NCBI GenBank assembly: GCA_945901065.1
Contig: CAMDKI010000001.1
Location: 1-64,000 of the forward strand
DNA: 64,000 bases
Reading direction: 5' to 3'
Source: Chitinophaga pinensis
GTDB lineage: Bacteria; Bacteroidota; Bacteroidia; Chitinophagales; CAIOSU01
In this document: in pieces, positions 36,560-43,938 of the stretch
How positions within the stretch are numbered: position 1 is the first letter of the stretch
Layout: each line of letters opens with the position of its first letter
The notes under the pieces: model-generated
What the model saw: the letters and a program-made list of their open reading frames with translations, nothing else
Told to the model about the DNA's origin: nothing
The model's database searches: none
Made by a program: the position numbers and the translations under genes

Positions 36560-37951
36560 ATGTACGACTACATCATTATCGGCACTGGTCCATCGGGCGG
36601 AAACATTGCCCACAACTTGTTTAAAGCCGGCGCCAATATCTTGGTGCTTGAAGCTGGAAAGCTAATGAACAAAAAAACCTTTCCACGCACTGAGGCCGAT
36701 ACCTCGGCAAGGCTCTATTGGGGCGGCGGCATTGAGTTTGATACCGATGCTAAAATGGGTTTTTTGCGCACCCGCGTAGTAGGCGGCACTTCCATTGTAA
36801 ACCAATGCCTGCTTGATCGTTTTGATGATATTGCCTTTAATGATTGGAAGGCCGAAAGTGGCGTCAATTGGTTCACCAATGAGCAGTTGGCTAAACACTA
36901 CGATACGGTAGAACATGCATTGGCCTTGCACACCTTTACGGCTAATGAAATGAACCGCAATGCACAGCTTTTTACCCAAAGCTGCGATAAAATAGGTGTA
37001 AAATGGGGATACCTCCGCAAAGGGCAAAGCGATTGTGCCCAAGAACGCGGTAACGATTGCATGGCTTGCCTAGGCGGTTGCCACCGCGACAGCAAACAAA
37101 GCTCATATGCTGGCTACTTGCGCGACGACATTGCAGCAGGATTGAACATACAAACCGAGACCGAGGTAACGCAAATTGTACATAATGGAAACACGGTTAC
37201 TTTGCATGCCTTACAACAAAGTAAACCCGTAACCTTTCAAGCCAAAAACATAGTGTTGGCTGGTGGTGCTTTTGGCACTACTAAAATGCTGCTGCAATCT
37301 GGTTTTAAGAAGCAGTTGCCAGCCTTAGGCAAAAACTTCAGCACGCACCCGCAGTTTATGAGTTTCGGCTTGTTTAATGAAGAGATACATGCATATAAGG
37401 GCTATTTCCAAACGGTGGCCTCTAAAGACCCGAACCTTCGCCAAAAGGGTTACAAGCTCGAGAATGTATTTGCCCCGCCTATCTCTGCAGCTATGTTGTT
37501 CAGCCGCACGGGAGCGTATCACCAAGAGATTATGCGCAACTATACTCGCATGACCTGTATAGAAGTGGCCGTGCGCGACGAAAATGCCGGCGAGATAAAA
37601 GTGGATAATAAAGGAAAGCTAACCATTGATAAACCCTTTACCGCCCAAGACCGCCGCCGCCGCGATGAAGGCCGCGAATTGATAGCGAATATACTCACCA
37701 ATGAAGGTGCTAAAAAGGTATATGCCAGTCCGTTTTCGGTTGGGTTGCACCTAATGGGAGGCAGCGTTATGGGTACAGACTCTGCCAAATCGGTAGTTGA
37801 CCCAGAATTTAGGGTGCATGGCTACAAAAACATGTTTGTTGCCGATAGCAGTATATACCCCAATGCCCCAGGCATTAACCCATCGTTAACCATTATGGCA
37901 TTAGCACAAAAATTAAGTGACCAATTAATAGGAGCAAACCATGGCATCTAA
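36560..37951 (+). CDS. GMC family oxidoreductase
   Basis: The 463-residue flavoprotein oxidises alcohols or sugars. The FAD ADP-binding motif YIIIGTGPSGGNIAHNLFKAG opens the protein, and the GMC signature region GVGGTS-like RVVGGTSIVNQCLLDR follows near residue 75. A Cys cluster (DCAQERGNDCMACLGGC) occurs near residue 155. The C-terminal domain has the catalytic His in VGLHLMGGSVMG and ends VADSSIYPNAPGINPSLTIMALAQKLSD. The stop overlaps the next gene by 11 bases. Electron acceptor may be the small subunit encoded next. Confidence 0.93.
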   Translation: MYDYIIIGTGPSGGNIAHNLFKAGANILVLEAGKLMNKKTFPRTEADTSARLYWGGGIEFDTDAKMGFLRTRVVGGTSIVNQCLLDRFDDIAFNDWKAESGVNWFTNEQLAKHYDTVEHALALHTFTANEMNRNAQLFTQSCDKIGVKWGYLRKGQSDCAQERGNDCMACLGGCHRDSKQSSYAGYLRDDIAAGLNIQTETEVTQIVHNGNTVTLHALQQSKPVTFQAKNIVLAGGAFGTTKMLLQSGFKKQLPALGKNFSTHPQFMSFGLFNEEIHAYKGYFQTVASKDPNLRQKGYKLENVFAPPISAAMLFSRTGAYHQEIMRNYTRMTCIEVAVRDENAGEIKVDNKGKLTIDKPFTAQDRRRRDEGRELIANILTNEGAKKVYASPFSVGLHLMGGSVMGTDSAKSVVDPEFRVHGYKNMFVADSSIYPNAPGINPSLTIMALAQKLSDQLIGANHGI

Positions 37952-38342
37952 TTATCTAAGCAACTCGGCCCTGAAAGCCATTAATCGCATTGGCGATATG
38001 ATGATACCTCGCAACGGTGAGTTCCCTTCCTTCAGCGAAGTGGGCGGCATAGCCTATATCGATGACTTGGTATCGTATGCCCCACCAGCGGACATAAAAG
38101 ACCTAAATCTCTTGCTTACTATACTGGCCTTCATGCCCAACTTTGTTTTGAGGTGGCTATTAAACAGGATGGAAAACTCCATGGAAAGCAGTGGCCCATT
38201 GGCACCTATTTTCCGTATGTTGGATGTTGGCTTACGCGGCCTTATTTTCTCATGCTACTACACTGAAAAAATACCCGCCAGCTACACAGGCAAAAAGCCG
38301 TTGGATATTATCGGGTTTGATTTGACTAGGGTGGAGGATTGA
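37941..38342 (+). CDS. Small hypothetical protein, possible GMC partner subunit
   Basis: The 133-residue protein is not recognised with certainty. It has a hydrophobic central helix (LLLTILAFMPNFVLRWLL), an Asp/Pro-containing N-terminus (MIPRNGEFPSFSEVGGIAYID) and no signal peptide. It overlaps the GMC gene by 11 bases, so it is translated with it. Gluconate 2-dehydrogenase subunit 3-like proteins show the same arrangement and similar IPRxxxFPSFSEV text, so a role as a small accessory subunit is plausible. Confidence 0.65.
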   Translation: MASNYLSNSALKAINRIGDMMIPRNGEFPSFSEVGGIAYIDDLVSYAPPADIKDLNLLLTILAFMPNFVLRWLLNRMENSMESSGPLAPIFRMLDVGLRGLIFSCYYTEKIPASYTGKKPLDIIGFDLTRVED

Positions 38343-38345
38343 GGG

Positions 38346-38390
38346 ATGGTTAATGGTTACTGGTTATTTGTTATAGGTTATTGGTTTTAG
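38346..38390 (+). repeat. Degenerate GGTTAnTGGTTA words
   Basis: After the stop of the small GMC-partner gene the sequence runs GGTTAATGGTTACTGGTTAT and on through TTATAGGTTATTGGTTTTAG, a degenerate tandem of a 7-8 base word. It lies in the convergent gap before radA. Confidence 0.7.
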
Positions 38391-38495
38391 GTTTGGGAAG
38401 TGAAGATTTAAGTAAGTTGCCAGCATAAAGACTGTTTGATTTGCAATTAAAGGCCAACTGTTTAGGCAATTGAGGGGCGCGCAGTAAAACGGTTT

Positions 38496-39863
38496 CTAAA
38501 ACAACCGCTCGTACAACTCCTGCACCTTATTTACGGCTATTACTTCAATATTATACTTCCTTAGGTCGAGGCCTTTTACGCTGGCGCCGCTTACAAATAT
38601 TTTCTTGAAGCCTAGCTTGTCGGCTTCGCTAATGCGCTGGTCGATGCGGTTTACGGCACGTATTTCGCCGGATAGGCCTACCTCGCCGCTAAAGCAATAG
38701 GTGGGCGGTACTACTTGGTCTTCGAAAGAAGATAGTAAGGCGCAAACCACTGCCAAATCAATGGCTGGGTCTTCCACACGTAAACCGCCAGCAATGTTCA
38801 AAAACACGTCTTTGGTTCCAAATTGAAACCCAGAGCGTTTCTCTAGTACCGCCAATAGCATCTGCAATCGGCGCAAATCAAACCCCGTAGCACTTCGTTG
38901 CGGACTGCCATAAACGGCGTGGGTTACCAATGCTTGGGTCTCAATGAGCATAGGGCGCATGCCTTCAATAGTGCCTGCAATGGTTACCCCGCTCAATACT
39001 TCCTCGTGTTGGTTTAGCAGAAATTCGCTAGGGTTGCTTACTTCCCGCAGGCCGCCGTTGCCCATTTCGTATATGCCCAGCTCGCTGGTGCTGCCAAAGC
39101 GGTTTTTGCTGGTGCGCAGTATGCGGTAGTTGTAGTTGCGGTCGCCTTCAAATTGCAATACCGTATCTACTATGTGCTCCAATACCTTTGGACCGGCAAT
39201 ACTGCCTTCTTTGGTAATGTGCCCAATGAGCATTACAGGTGTGGCAGTCTCTTTAGCATATCGTTGCATTTCGCTGGCGCACTCTCGTATTTGCGATACG
39301 CTGCCGGGTGTAGACTCAATATACTGCGACTGCAAGGTTTGTATCGAATCAATAATCACCAAACCTGGCTTCAATTCTTTTAAGTGGCGGAAGATTTTGT
39401 AGGTGGCCGTTTCGGTAAGTATGTAGCAGTTTTCTGCTTTCAATCCCAACCGCCTAGCGCGCATCGATATTTGCTCAGCACTTTCCTCGCCGCTTACGTA
39501 CACCACTTTTAGTTTCGGCACACTTAGCGCCAACTGCAGCATCAGTGTTGATTTGCCGATGCCCGGGTCGCCGGCAATAAGCACTAAAGAGCCTGGCACA
39601 ATGCCACCGCCCAATACGCGGTTCAGCTCTTGGTCGGGCATACTGATGCGGTAGGTCTGTTGCTCCTCAATGTCTTCCAACAATTGCGGAACGGCTTCTG
39701 CCGAGCCAATATCCTTTTTTAGCTGTGCCTTTGGTGTATCATCCTTCTCTAAAACTTCTTCTACAAAGGTGTTCCATTGCCCGCACGACGAGCAGCGGCC
39801 AATCCACTTGGGCGATTGTGCGCCACAATTCTGGCAGCTATAGATGGTGCGTATTTTCGACAT
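38496..39863 (-). CDS. radA: DNA repair protein RadA
   Basis: The 455-residue RecA-like ATPase helps process recombination intermediates through branch migration. The zinc finger is Cys10-x2-Cys13 ... Cys24-x2-Cys27; Walker A GDPGIGKST spans 98-105; the RadA-specific KNRFG motif occurs in LRTSKNRFGSTSELG; the C-terminal Lon-like domain carries SGEVGLSGEIRAVNRIDQRI. All key residues are intact and length is standard. It ends convergent with the GMC operon. Confidence 0.97.
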   Translation of the reverse strand: MSKIRTIYSCQNCGAQSPKWIGRCSSCGQWNTFVEEVLEKDDTPKAQLKKDIGSAEAVPQLLEDIEEQQTYRISMPDQELNRVLGGGIVPGSLVLIAGDPGIGKSTLMLQLALSVPKLKVVYVSGEESAEQISMRARRLGLKAENCYILTETATYKIFRHLKELKPGLVIIDSIQTLQSQYIESTPGSVSQIRECASEMQRYAKETATPVMLIGHITKEGSIAGPKVLEHIVDTVLQFEGDRNYNYRILRTSKNRFGSTSELGIYEMGNGGLREVSNPSEFLLNQHEEVLSGVTIAGTIEGMRPMLIETQALVTHAVYGSPQRSATGFDLRRLQMLLAVLEKRSGFQFGTKDVFLNIAGGLRVEDPAIDLAVVCALLSSFEDQVVPPTYCFSGEVGLSGEIRAVNRIDQRISEADKLGFKKIFVSGASVKGLDLRKYNIEVIAVNKVQELYERLF

Positions 39864-39872
39864 GAAGCGAAG

Positions 39873-39906
39873 TTAATGTACAATGTACGATGTATAAAGT
39901 ACAAGG
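39873..39906 (-). repeat. TACGA/TACAA word repeat upstream of radA
   Basis: TAATGTACAATGTACGATGT and further TATAAAGTACAAGG units form a degenerate tandem directly upstream of the radA start, in the same family as the TACGATG words at 24405-24434. Confidence 0.65.
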
Positions 39907-39925
39907 TATTGGTTTAGGATGATGA

Positions 39926-40093
39926 TTAGGCTTCGGCGTTGAGGCGGGTTCTCCAGTTTACGGTGCGTAGCTTATCGGTAATACGTTGCTTGGTGGCCTC
40001 TAAAAACAGAAAGCGCTCAATGTTCGCTATTTTATCGGTGGTAATTGCAGCAGGGGCTTGTGCTCTTTTACTGCGTTTGCGGTGCTTTATCAT
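39926..40093 (-). CDS. Small basic hypothetical protein
   Basis: A 55-codon frame starts MIKHRKRSKRAQAPAAITTD and ends TVNWRTRLNAEA, ending in TAA. It is basic, with no signal or membrane helix. Homologues are not recognised. Support comes from a credible promoter 23-55 bases upstream (TTTG, 21 bases, then TATCTTAG on the minus strand) and from its fit between radA and ACMSD without overlap. Confidence 0.55.
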   Translation of the reverse strand: MIKHRKRSKRAQAPAAITTDKIANIERFLFLEATKQRITDKLRTVNWRTRLNAEA

Positions 40094-40115
40094 AACCCTA
40101 ATAATTTTATTAGCA

Positions 40116-40148
40116 CTAAGATAGTATTTTGCAAATTAAAATAGCAAA
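40116..40148 (-). promoter_or_regulatory. Candidate promoter of the 55-residue gene
   Basis: Minus strand TTTG (40145-40148), a 21-base spacer, then TATCTTAG (40116-40123), one base off the TAnnTTTG consensus. The -7 box ends 22 bases before the ATG. Confidence 0.45.
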
Positions 40149-40194
40149 TAAAAACTAAAAATAGTTGCAATAAAATTTAGCTAAGGTTGGTAAA

Positions 40195-41208
40195 TTATTT
40201 CAAAAACCTTGTGCCATCAAGGTTTAGCCACTGCAGTGCGGCACCGCTTAGCAAAGTTAGTTTAGTATCATTGGGGTATGGCATTGAGTGGATTAAATGC
40301 CCTGGCTGCAGTTCGCCCAGCGGAAAAGGATAGTCTGTGCCCAAGCATATTTTATCAGCGCCGATGAGGTTAACTATGTAGTCGAGCATAGCAGGTTCGT
40401 GCACGAGGCTATCCAGCCAAAACTTGCCTAAGTATTCGCGCGGGTTTATGGGGTTATCAACGGCTACCAAATCGGGTCTAACGTTGAAGCCGTGCTCAAT
40501 GCGGCCAATAGTTGCTGGGAACGAACCACCGCCATGCGCAAATGCCACCCGTAGGTTTGGCAAGCGCTCAAATATGCCCCCAAATATCATAGAGCAAATG
40601 GCCAGCGAGGTTTCGGCGGGCATGCCCACGAGCCACGGCAACCAGTATTTATCCATTTTACCTTTGCCCATCATATCCCAAGGGTGCACAAATATGGCTG
40701 CGCCTAAGCGGTCGGCAGCTTCAAAAAAGGGGAACAGCTCTGGATCGTTCAAGTTCCAATCGTTAACATGCGAACCGATTTGCACACCTGCCAAACCCAA
40801 TTCGCCCATGCAGCGCTCCAGTTCTTGTATTGCTAATTGTGGGTCTTGCAACGGCACGGTGCCTAATGCAACATATCGGGTAGGGTAGCGGCGCGCCACA
40901 TCGGCAATATGGTCGTTCAAGAAACGGGATACTTCCAGCGCATCCTTGCCTTTTGCCCAATAATTGAACAGCACGGGTATGGTGCTGAGCACTTGCACGT
41001 GCACCCCGTGCTTGTCGCATTCGTACATGCGCACCTCGGGGTCCCAGCAATTACTTTCCACTTCCCTGAAAAACTTGTCATCTACCATCATCCGCGCACA
41101 GCATGGCTTGTGATGGTCAAGGCTCACAAAGCCCCCATAGCCGAATTTATTGGCCCAATTGGGCATTTTTTCGGGCATAATGTGGGTGTGGATGTCGATG
41201 GTTAGCAT
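40195..41208 (-). CDS. 2-amino-3-carboxymuconate-6-semialdehyde decarboxylase
   Basis: The 337-residue amidohydrolase-fold enzyme matches ACMSD, which decarboxylates ACMS in the kynurenine branch of tryptophan breakdown and diverts carbon from NAD synthesis. Metal ligands His7 and His9 (IDIHTHIMP), a middle His in AAIFVHPWDMMGKGKMDKYWLPWLVGMPAETSLA, AFAHGGGSFP and the Asp of LGTDYPFPLGE are all present. I start it at 41208 (MLTIDIHTH), matching the family's length of about 335; an upstream in-frame start at 41289 would overlap the LysE gene. No other kynurenine gene is nearby. Confidence 0.92.
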   Translation of the reverse strand: MLTIDIHTHIMPEKMPNWANKFGYGGFVSLDHHKPCCARMMVDDKFFREVESNCWDPEVRMYECDKHGVHVQVLSTIPVLFNYWAKGKDALEVSRFLNDHIADVARRYPTRYVALGTVPLQDPQLAIQELERCMGELGLAGVQIGSHVNDWNLNDPELFPFFEAADRLGAAIFVHPWDMMGKGKMDKYWLPWLVGMPAETSLAICSMIFGGIFERLPNLRVAFAHGGGSFPATIGRIEHGFNVRPDLVAVDNPINPREYLGKFWLDSLVHEPAMLDYIVNLIGADKICLGTDYPFPLGELQPGHLIHSMPYPNDTKLTLLSGAALQWLNLDGTRFLK

Positions 41209-41248
41209 GGGCAAGTTGTTTACATAATGCTTTGCTAAGATAGCAAAC

Positions 41249-41854
41249 TCAGCCCGAGCAAGCAGCATAAACCACCAGCCTGATGCCAAAACCTACCATT
41301 ACCACCCCAATAATTCGATAGGCTACCGTTAAGTTTTGGGGCTGGATAAAGGCTTTGATGCGGTGTGCTAAAAGCACTTTGAGGCTATCGAGGGTGAAAA
41401 TGCCCAGTAGGCATCCAAGCAAGTATTGGTACATGCCACCACTATAGCCATATTTGTGGCCTGCATAACCTATTACGGTGAGCCATACTCCAAACACAAA
41501 TGGGTTGACGAAGTTGACCAAAAAGCCGCTCACAAATGCGCCTGTTAAGCCACCAGCACTGGGCTTAGCCTCGGTGTTGTAAGAGGGGCTTACGATATAC
41601 CTGCCGCCAATAGCAAACAGAATGGCAGCTCCCACAATACTCACGTAGGTTGTGTTCTCTACCTTTTGCAAAAAGGCTACCGTGCCCGCAACGCATAGTG
41701 CCACTGCAACTATATCGCTAACTATAATGCCCAAAGCTACCGTTAGACCAGCAGCATGGCCCTTTTGTAAGGTGTTTTGCAGCAGCGTAAAAAACACCGG
41801 CCCCACGAAAACAATCATGGCCAAACCCCATAAATAGCCTTCTAAAAACGCCAT
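41249..41854 (-). CDS. LysE family transporter
   Basis: The 201-residue membrane protein has about six hydrophobic segments. The N-terminal GPVFFTLLQNTLQKGHAAGLTVALGIIVSDIV matches the LysE/RhtB signature, including the conserved GP and a GxxxGD-like IIVSD. Family members export amino acids or small metabolites across the inner membrane. It is transcribed after the CoA transferase (19-base gap) and before ACMSD (40-base gap), so the three may form an operon; an aromatic-acid metabolite as cargo is speculative. Confidence 0.88.
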   Translation of the reverse strand: MAFLEGYLWGLAMIVFVGPVFFTLLQNTLQKGHAAGLTVALGIIVSDIVAVALCVAGTVAFLQKVENTTYVSIVGAAILFAIGGRYIVSPSYNTEAKPSAGGLTGAFVSGFLVNFVNPFVFGVWLTVIGYAGHKYGYSGGMYQYLLGCLLGIFTLDSLKVLLAHRIKAFIQPQNLTVAYRIIGVVMVGFGIRLVVYAACSG

Positions 41855-41873
41855 GGGTGCAAAATAGAAATAT

Positions 41874-42935
41874 TCAATGAGTTATGGTAAATATGGCGGT
41901 AGCAGGGCGTTGGGTAGCCACGCCGGCTATGGTTTCTTTGTTGATTAGTTTTTGGGCATTGGGTTGGGCAAACACTTCCTGCATATTGCGTATGGCTCCT
42001 GCTGGCACTTGGGCTTCAAGCAACGCAGCTAAAAGCTCGTCTCGTTGCCAAGCGGAGGCTGCCAACTGTAGCTGGTTCAATAAACTTTCGCGGTTGGTTA
42101 CCCGTTTGCTGTTGGTACTATACTTTTCATCGGTAGGCAAAATAGATAGCCTGAGCACGCTGCACAGGTTCTCGAATTGTGCTGCGTTGCCTACGGCCAT
42201 TACTATCTGCCCGCCATCGGTGCAAGTCAGCGTTTCGCCGTAAGGGGCAATGTTGGGGTGCAAACTACCACGGCGCTGCGGTATATGCCCAGCCATAAGC
42301 CAGTTGGTGGCTTGGTTGGCCAAAGATGCAATGGCCGCATCGTATAACGATACGGATACCTTAGCTCCCAACCCAGTGCGTTCGCGTTGCAATAGTGCCA
42401 GCAATATGCCTTCTTTTAGTTGATGCGCCGCCATTAAATCAATCACTGCCACGGGCCATTTTATGGGTCCGCTTTCGGGTGTGCCGTTCATGTACATTAA
42501 GCCAGCCTCTGCCTGCAGCACCACATCAAAGGCCGTGCGGCTATCGTTTGGTCCAAAGCCAGTGATGCTGGCATATATGAGTTTCGGGTTGAGGGCTTTT
42601 AATGTTTCATAATCCAGTCCCAATTTAACATCATCGCCGGCCTTAAAATTGGTGAGCACTATATCGGCAGTGGCTATTAGGTCTAGTACAGCTTTTTTGC
42701 CTGCTGTGGTTTTAAGATCGATAGATTGGTACTGCTTCCCAAAATTCACGGAACTGAAATAAGCCGACACCTCGCTTTGGGCATCTTCGGTGGGTAGTTT
42801 CCACTGGCGGGTTACGTCGCCGCCATCTGGGTTTTCTATTTTAATCACTTTGGCACCTAGTTCGGCTAAAAACATACCCACGGCTGGCCCCGCCAATACG
42901 CTTGCTAGTTCTATTACGGTTAGGTGCTCGAGCAT
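41874..42935 (-). CDS. CaiB/BaiF family CoA transferase
   Basis: The 353-residue family III CoA transferase moves CoA between carboxylic acids. The N-terminus VIELASVLAGPAVGMFLAELGAKVIKIENPDGGD is diagnostic, and the catalytic Asp should be Asp137 in GFGPNDSRTAFDVVLQAEAGLMYMNG. SVSLYDAAIASLANQA and the HPNIAPYGETLTCTDG stretch are typical. The substrate is not predictable. It is the first gene of a possible minus-strand operon with LysE and ACMSD. Confidence 0.92.
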   Translation of the reverse strand: MLEHLTVIELASVLAGPAVGMFLAELGAKVIKIENPDGGDVTRQWKLPTEDAQSEVSAYFSSVNFGKQYQSIDLKTTAGKKAVLDLIATADIVLTNFKAGDDVKLGLDYETLKALNPKLIYASITGFGPNDSRTAFDVVLQAEAGLMYMNGTPESGPIKWPVAVIDLMAAHQLKEGILLALLQRERTGLGAKVSVSLYDAAIASLANQATNWLMAGHIPQRRGSLHPNIAPYGETLTCTDGGQIVMAVGNAAQFENLCSVLRLSILPTDEKYSTNSKRVTNRESLLNQLQLAASAWQRDELLAALLEAQVPAGAIRNMQEVFAQPNAQKLINKETIAGVATQRPATAIFTITH

Positions 42936-42943
42936 TGTTAGGG

Positions 42944-43034
42944 TTGTGAGTTACGAGTTGCGGGTTACGAGTTATGGATTTTCAAATTTAAAGATTCATA
43001 ACGAATACTAGTCACTATTCACTAACAACTACTT
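42944..43034. repeat. GAGTTACGGGTTACG, TTTTCAAATTT and CACTATTCACTAACAA words
   Basis: The 113-base divergent gap between the CoA transferase and GluQ-RS genes is filled by three repeat words in series: GTGAGTTACGAGTTGCGGGT plus TACGAGTTATG (42946-42975), GATTTTCAAATTTAAAGATT (42977-42996), and AGTCACTATTCACTAACAAC plus TACTTAC (43010-43036). Promoters of both genes must lie within or between these words. Confidence 0.75.
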
Positions 43035-43040
43035 ACTTTG
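43033..43040 (+). promoter_or_regulatory. -7-like element before the GluQ-RS gene
   Basis: TTACTTTG is one base off TAnnTTTG and ends 8 bases before the ATG, giving again a predicted near-leaderless transcript. Confidence 0.35.
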
Positions 43041-43048
43041 TAACAATC

Positions 43049-43933
43049 ATGATAATAACCCGCATAGCACCCACGCCCAGTGGTTACCTGCACCAAGGTA
43101 ATGCCTTTAATTTCCTGCTCAACTGGCTATTGGCCCGTTCGCAGGGAGGTAAGGTGCTATTGCGCATCGATGATTTGGATGCGCCACGTGCGAAACCTGA
43201 ATTCATTAATGATGTGTTTGAAACATTAGTGTGGTTGGGCATCGATTGGGATATGGGGCCAACCGGGCCAGATGATTTGGCGGCTGTCTGGAGCCAAAGC
43301 CATCGCCTGCCTATGTATAATCAATTGCTGAACAAGTTGCGAACTCAGGGCCATCTGTTTGCTTGCGAATGCTCTCGGAAGGATTTGGCCGATAGTAGTG
43401 GGGTATATCCTGGAACTTGTTTGCACAAGAATATTGCTTTGGATACGCCCGATGTTGCGTGGCGTGTTAAGGTTGAAGCGGATGCCTTCATGCATTTTAC
43501 GGATGGTTGGCAAGGAGCCATACAATACGCATTAGGGCAGGAGATGGGCAGCTTTGTGGTGCGCCGCCGCGATGGTATACCTGCTTATCAAATTGCCTCA
43601 TTGGCCGATGATGATCACTTTGGCGTTAATGCCATAGCCCGTGGTATGGATTTGCTGCCATCAACTGCGGCGCAGCTATATTTGGCCAAGTTGTTGGGCA
43701 ATAGCTCATTTACCCAAACCCAATTTTATCACCATCCCCTCATATTAGACGATAGTGGCCAGAAACTCTCCAAATCAGCGAGAAGTGTATCGCTCAACCA
43801 TTGGCGCAGCGAGGGTGTACCCGCCAGTTTGCTGCTGGCCAACTTTTGTAAGTGGTCGGGTATTGAGGCTGATGGAGCGGTGGAAAGTGCAGGAGATCTA
43901 TTAAGTATTCCTCTTTCAAGTCTGAAGTTCTAG
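43049..43933 (+). CDS. gluQ: Glutamyl-Q tRNA(Asp) synthetase-like protein
   Basis: The 294-residue protein is the catalytic half of a glutamyl-tRNA synthetase without the anticodon domain. The HIGH-like motif is TRIAPTPSGYLHQGNAFNFL, and KMSKS-like DDSGQKLSKSARSV appears near residue 240. A zinc site is suggested by Cys in FACECSRKD and Cys plus His in YPGTCLHK. Such enzymes load Glu onto queuosine at position 34 of tRNA(Asp). In proteobacteria it follows dksA; here it stands alone. Confidence 0.9.
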   Translation: MIITRIAPTPSGYLHQGNAFNFLLNWLLARSQGGKVLLRIDDLDAPRAKPEFINDVFETLVWLGIDWDMGPTGPDDLAAVWSQSHRLPMYNQLLNKLRTQGHLFACECSRKDLADSSGVYPGTCLHKNIALDTPDVAWRVKVEADAFMHFTDGWQGAIQYALGQEMGSFVVRRRDGIPAYQIASLADDDHFGVNAIARGMDLLPSTAAQLYLAKLLGNSSFTQTQFYHHPLILDDSGQKLSKSARSVSLNHWRSEGVPASLLLANFCKWSGIEADGAVESAGDLLSIPLSSLKF

Positions 43934-43938
43934 TAAAA

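Noticed and set aside
39939-40124. 61-codon plus-strand frame with Leu-rich end
   Set aside because: It is the antisense of the 55-residue minus-strand gene, which has a better promoter and start.
40195-41289. ACMSD with an extended N-terminus to 41289
   Set aside because: The extra residues precede the universal IDIHTH start and would overlap the LysE gene; 41208 gives the normal family length.
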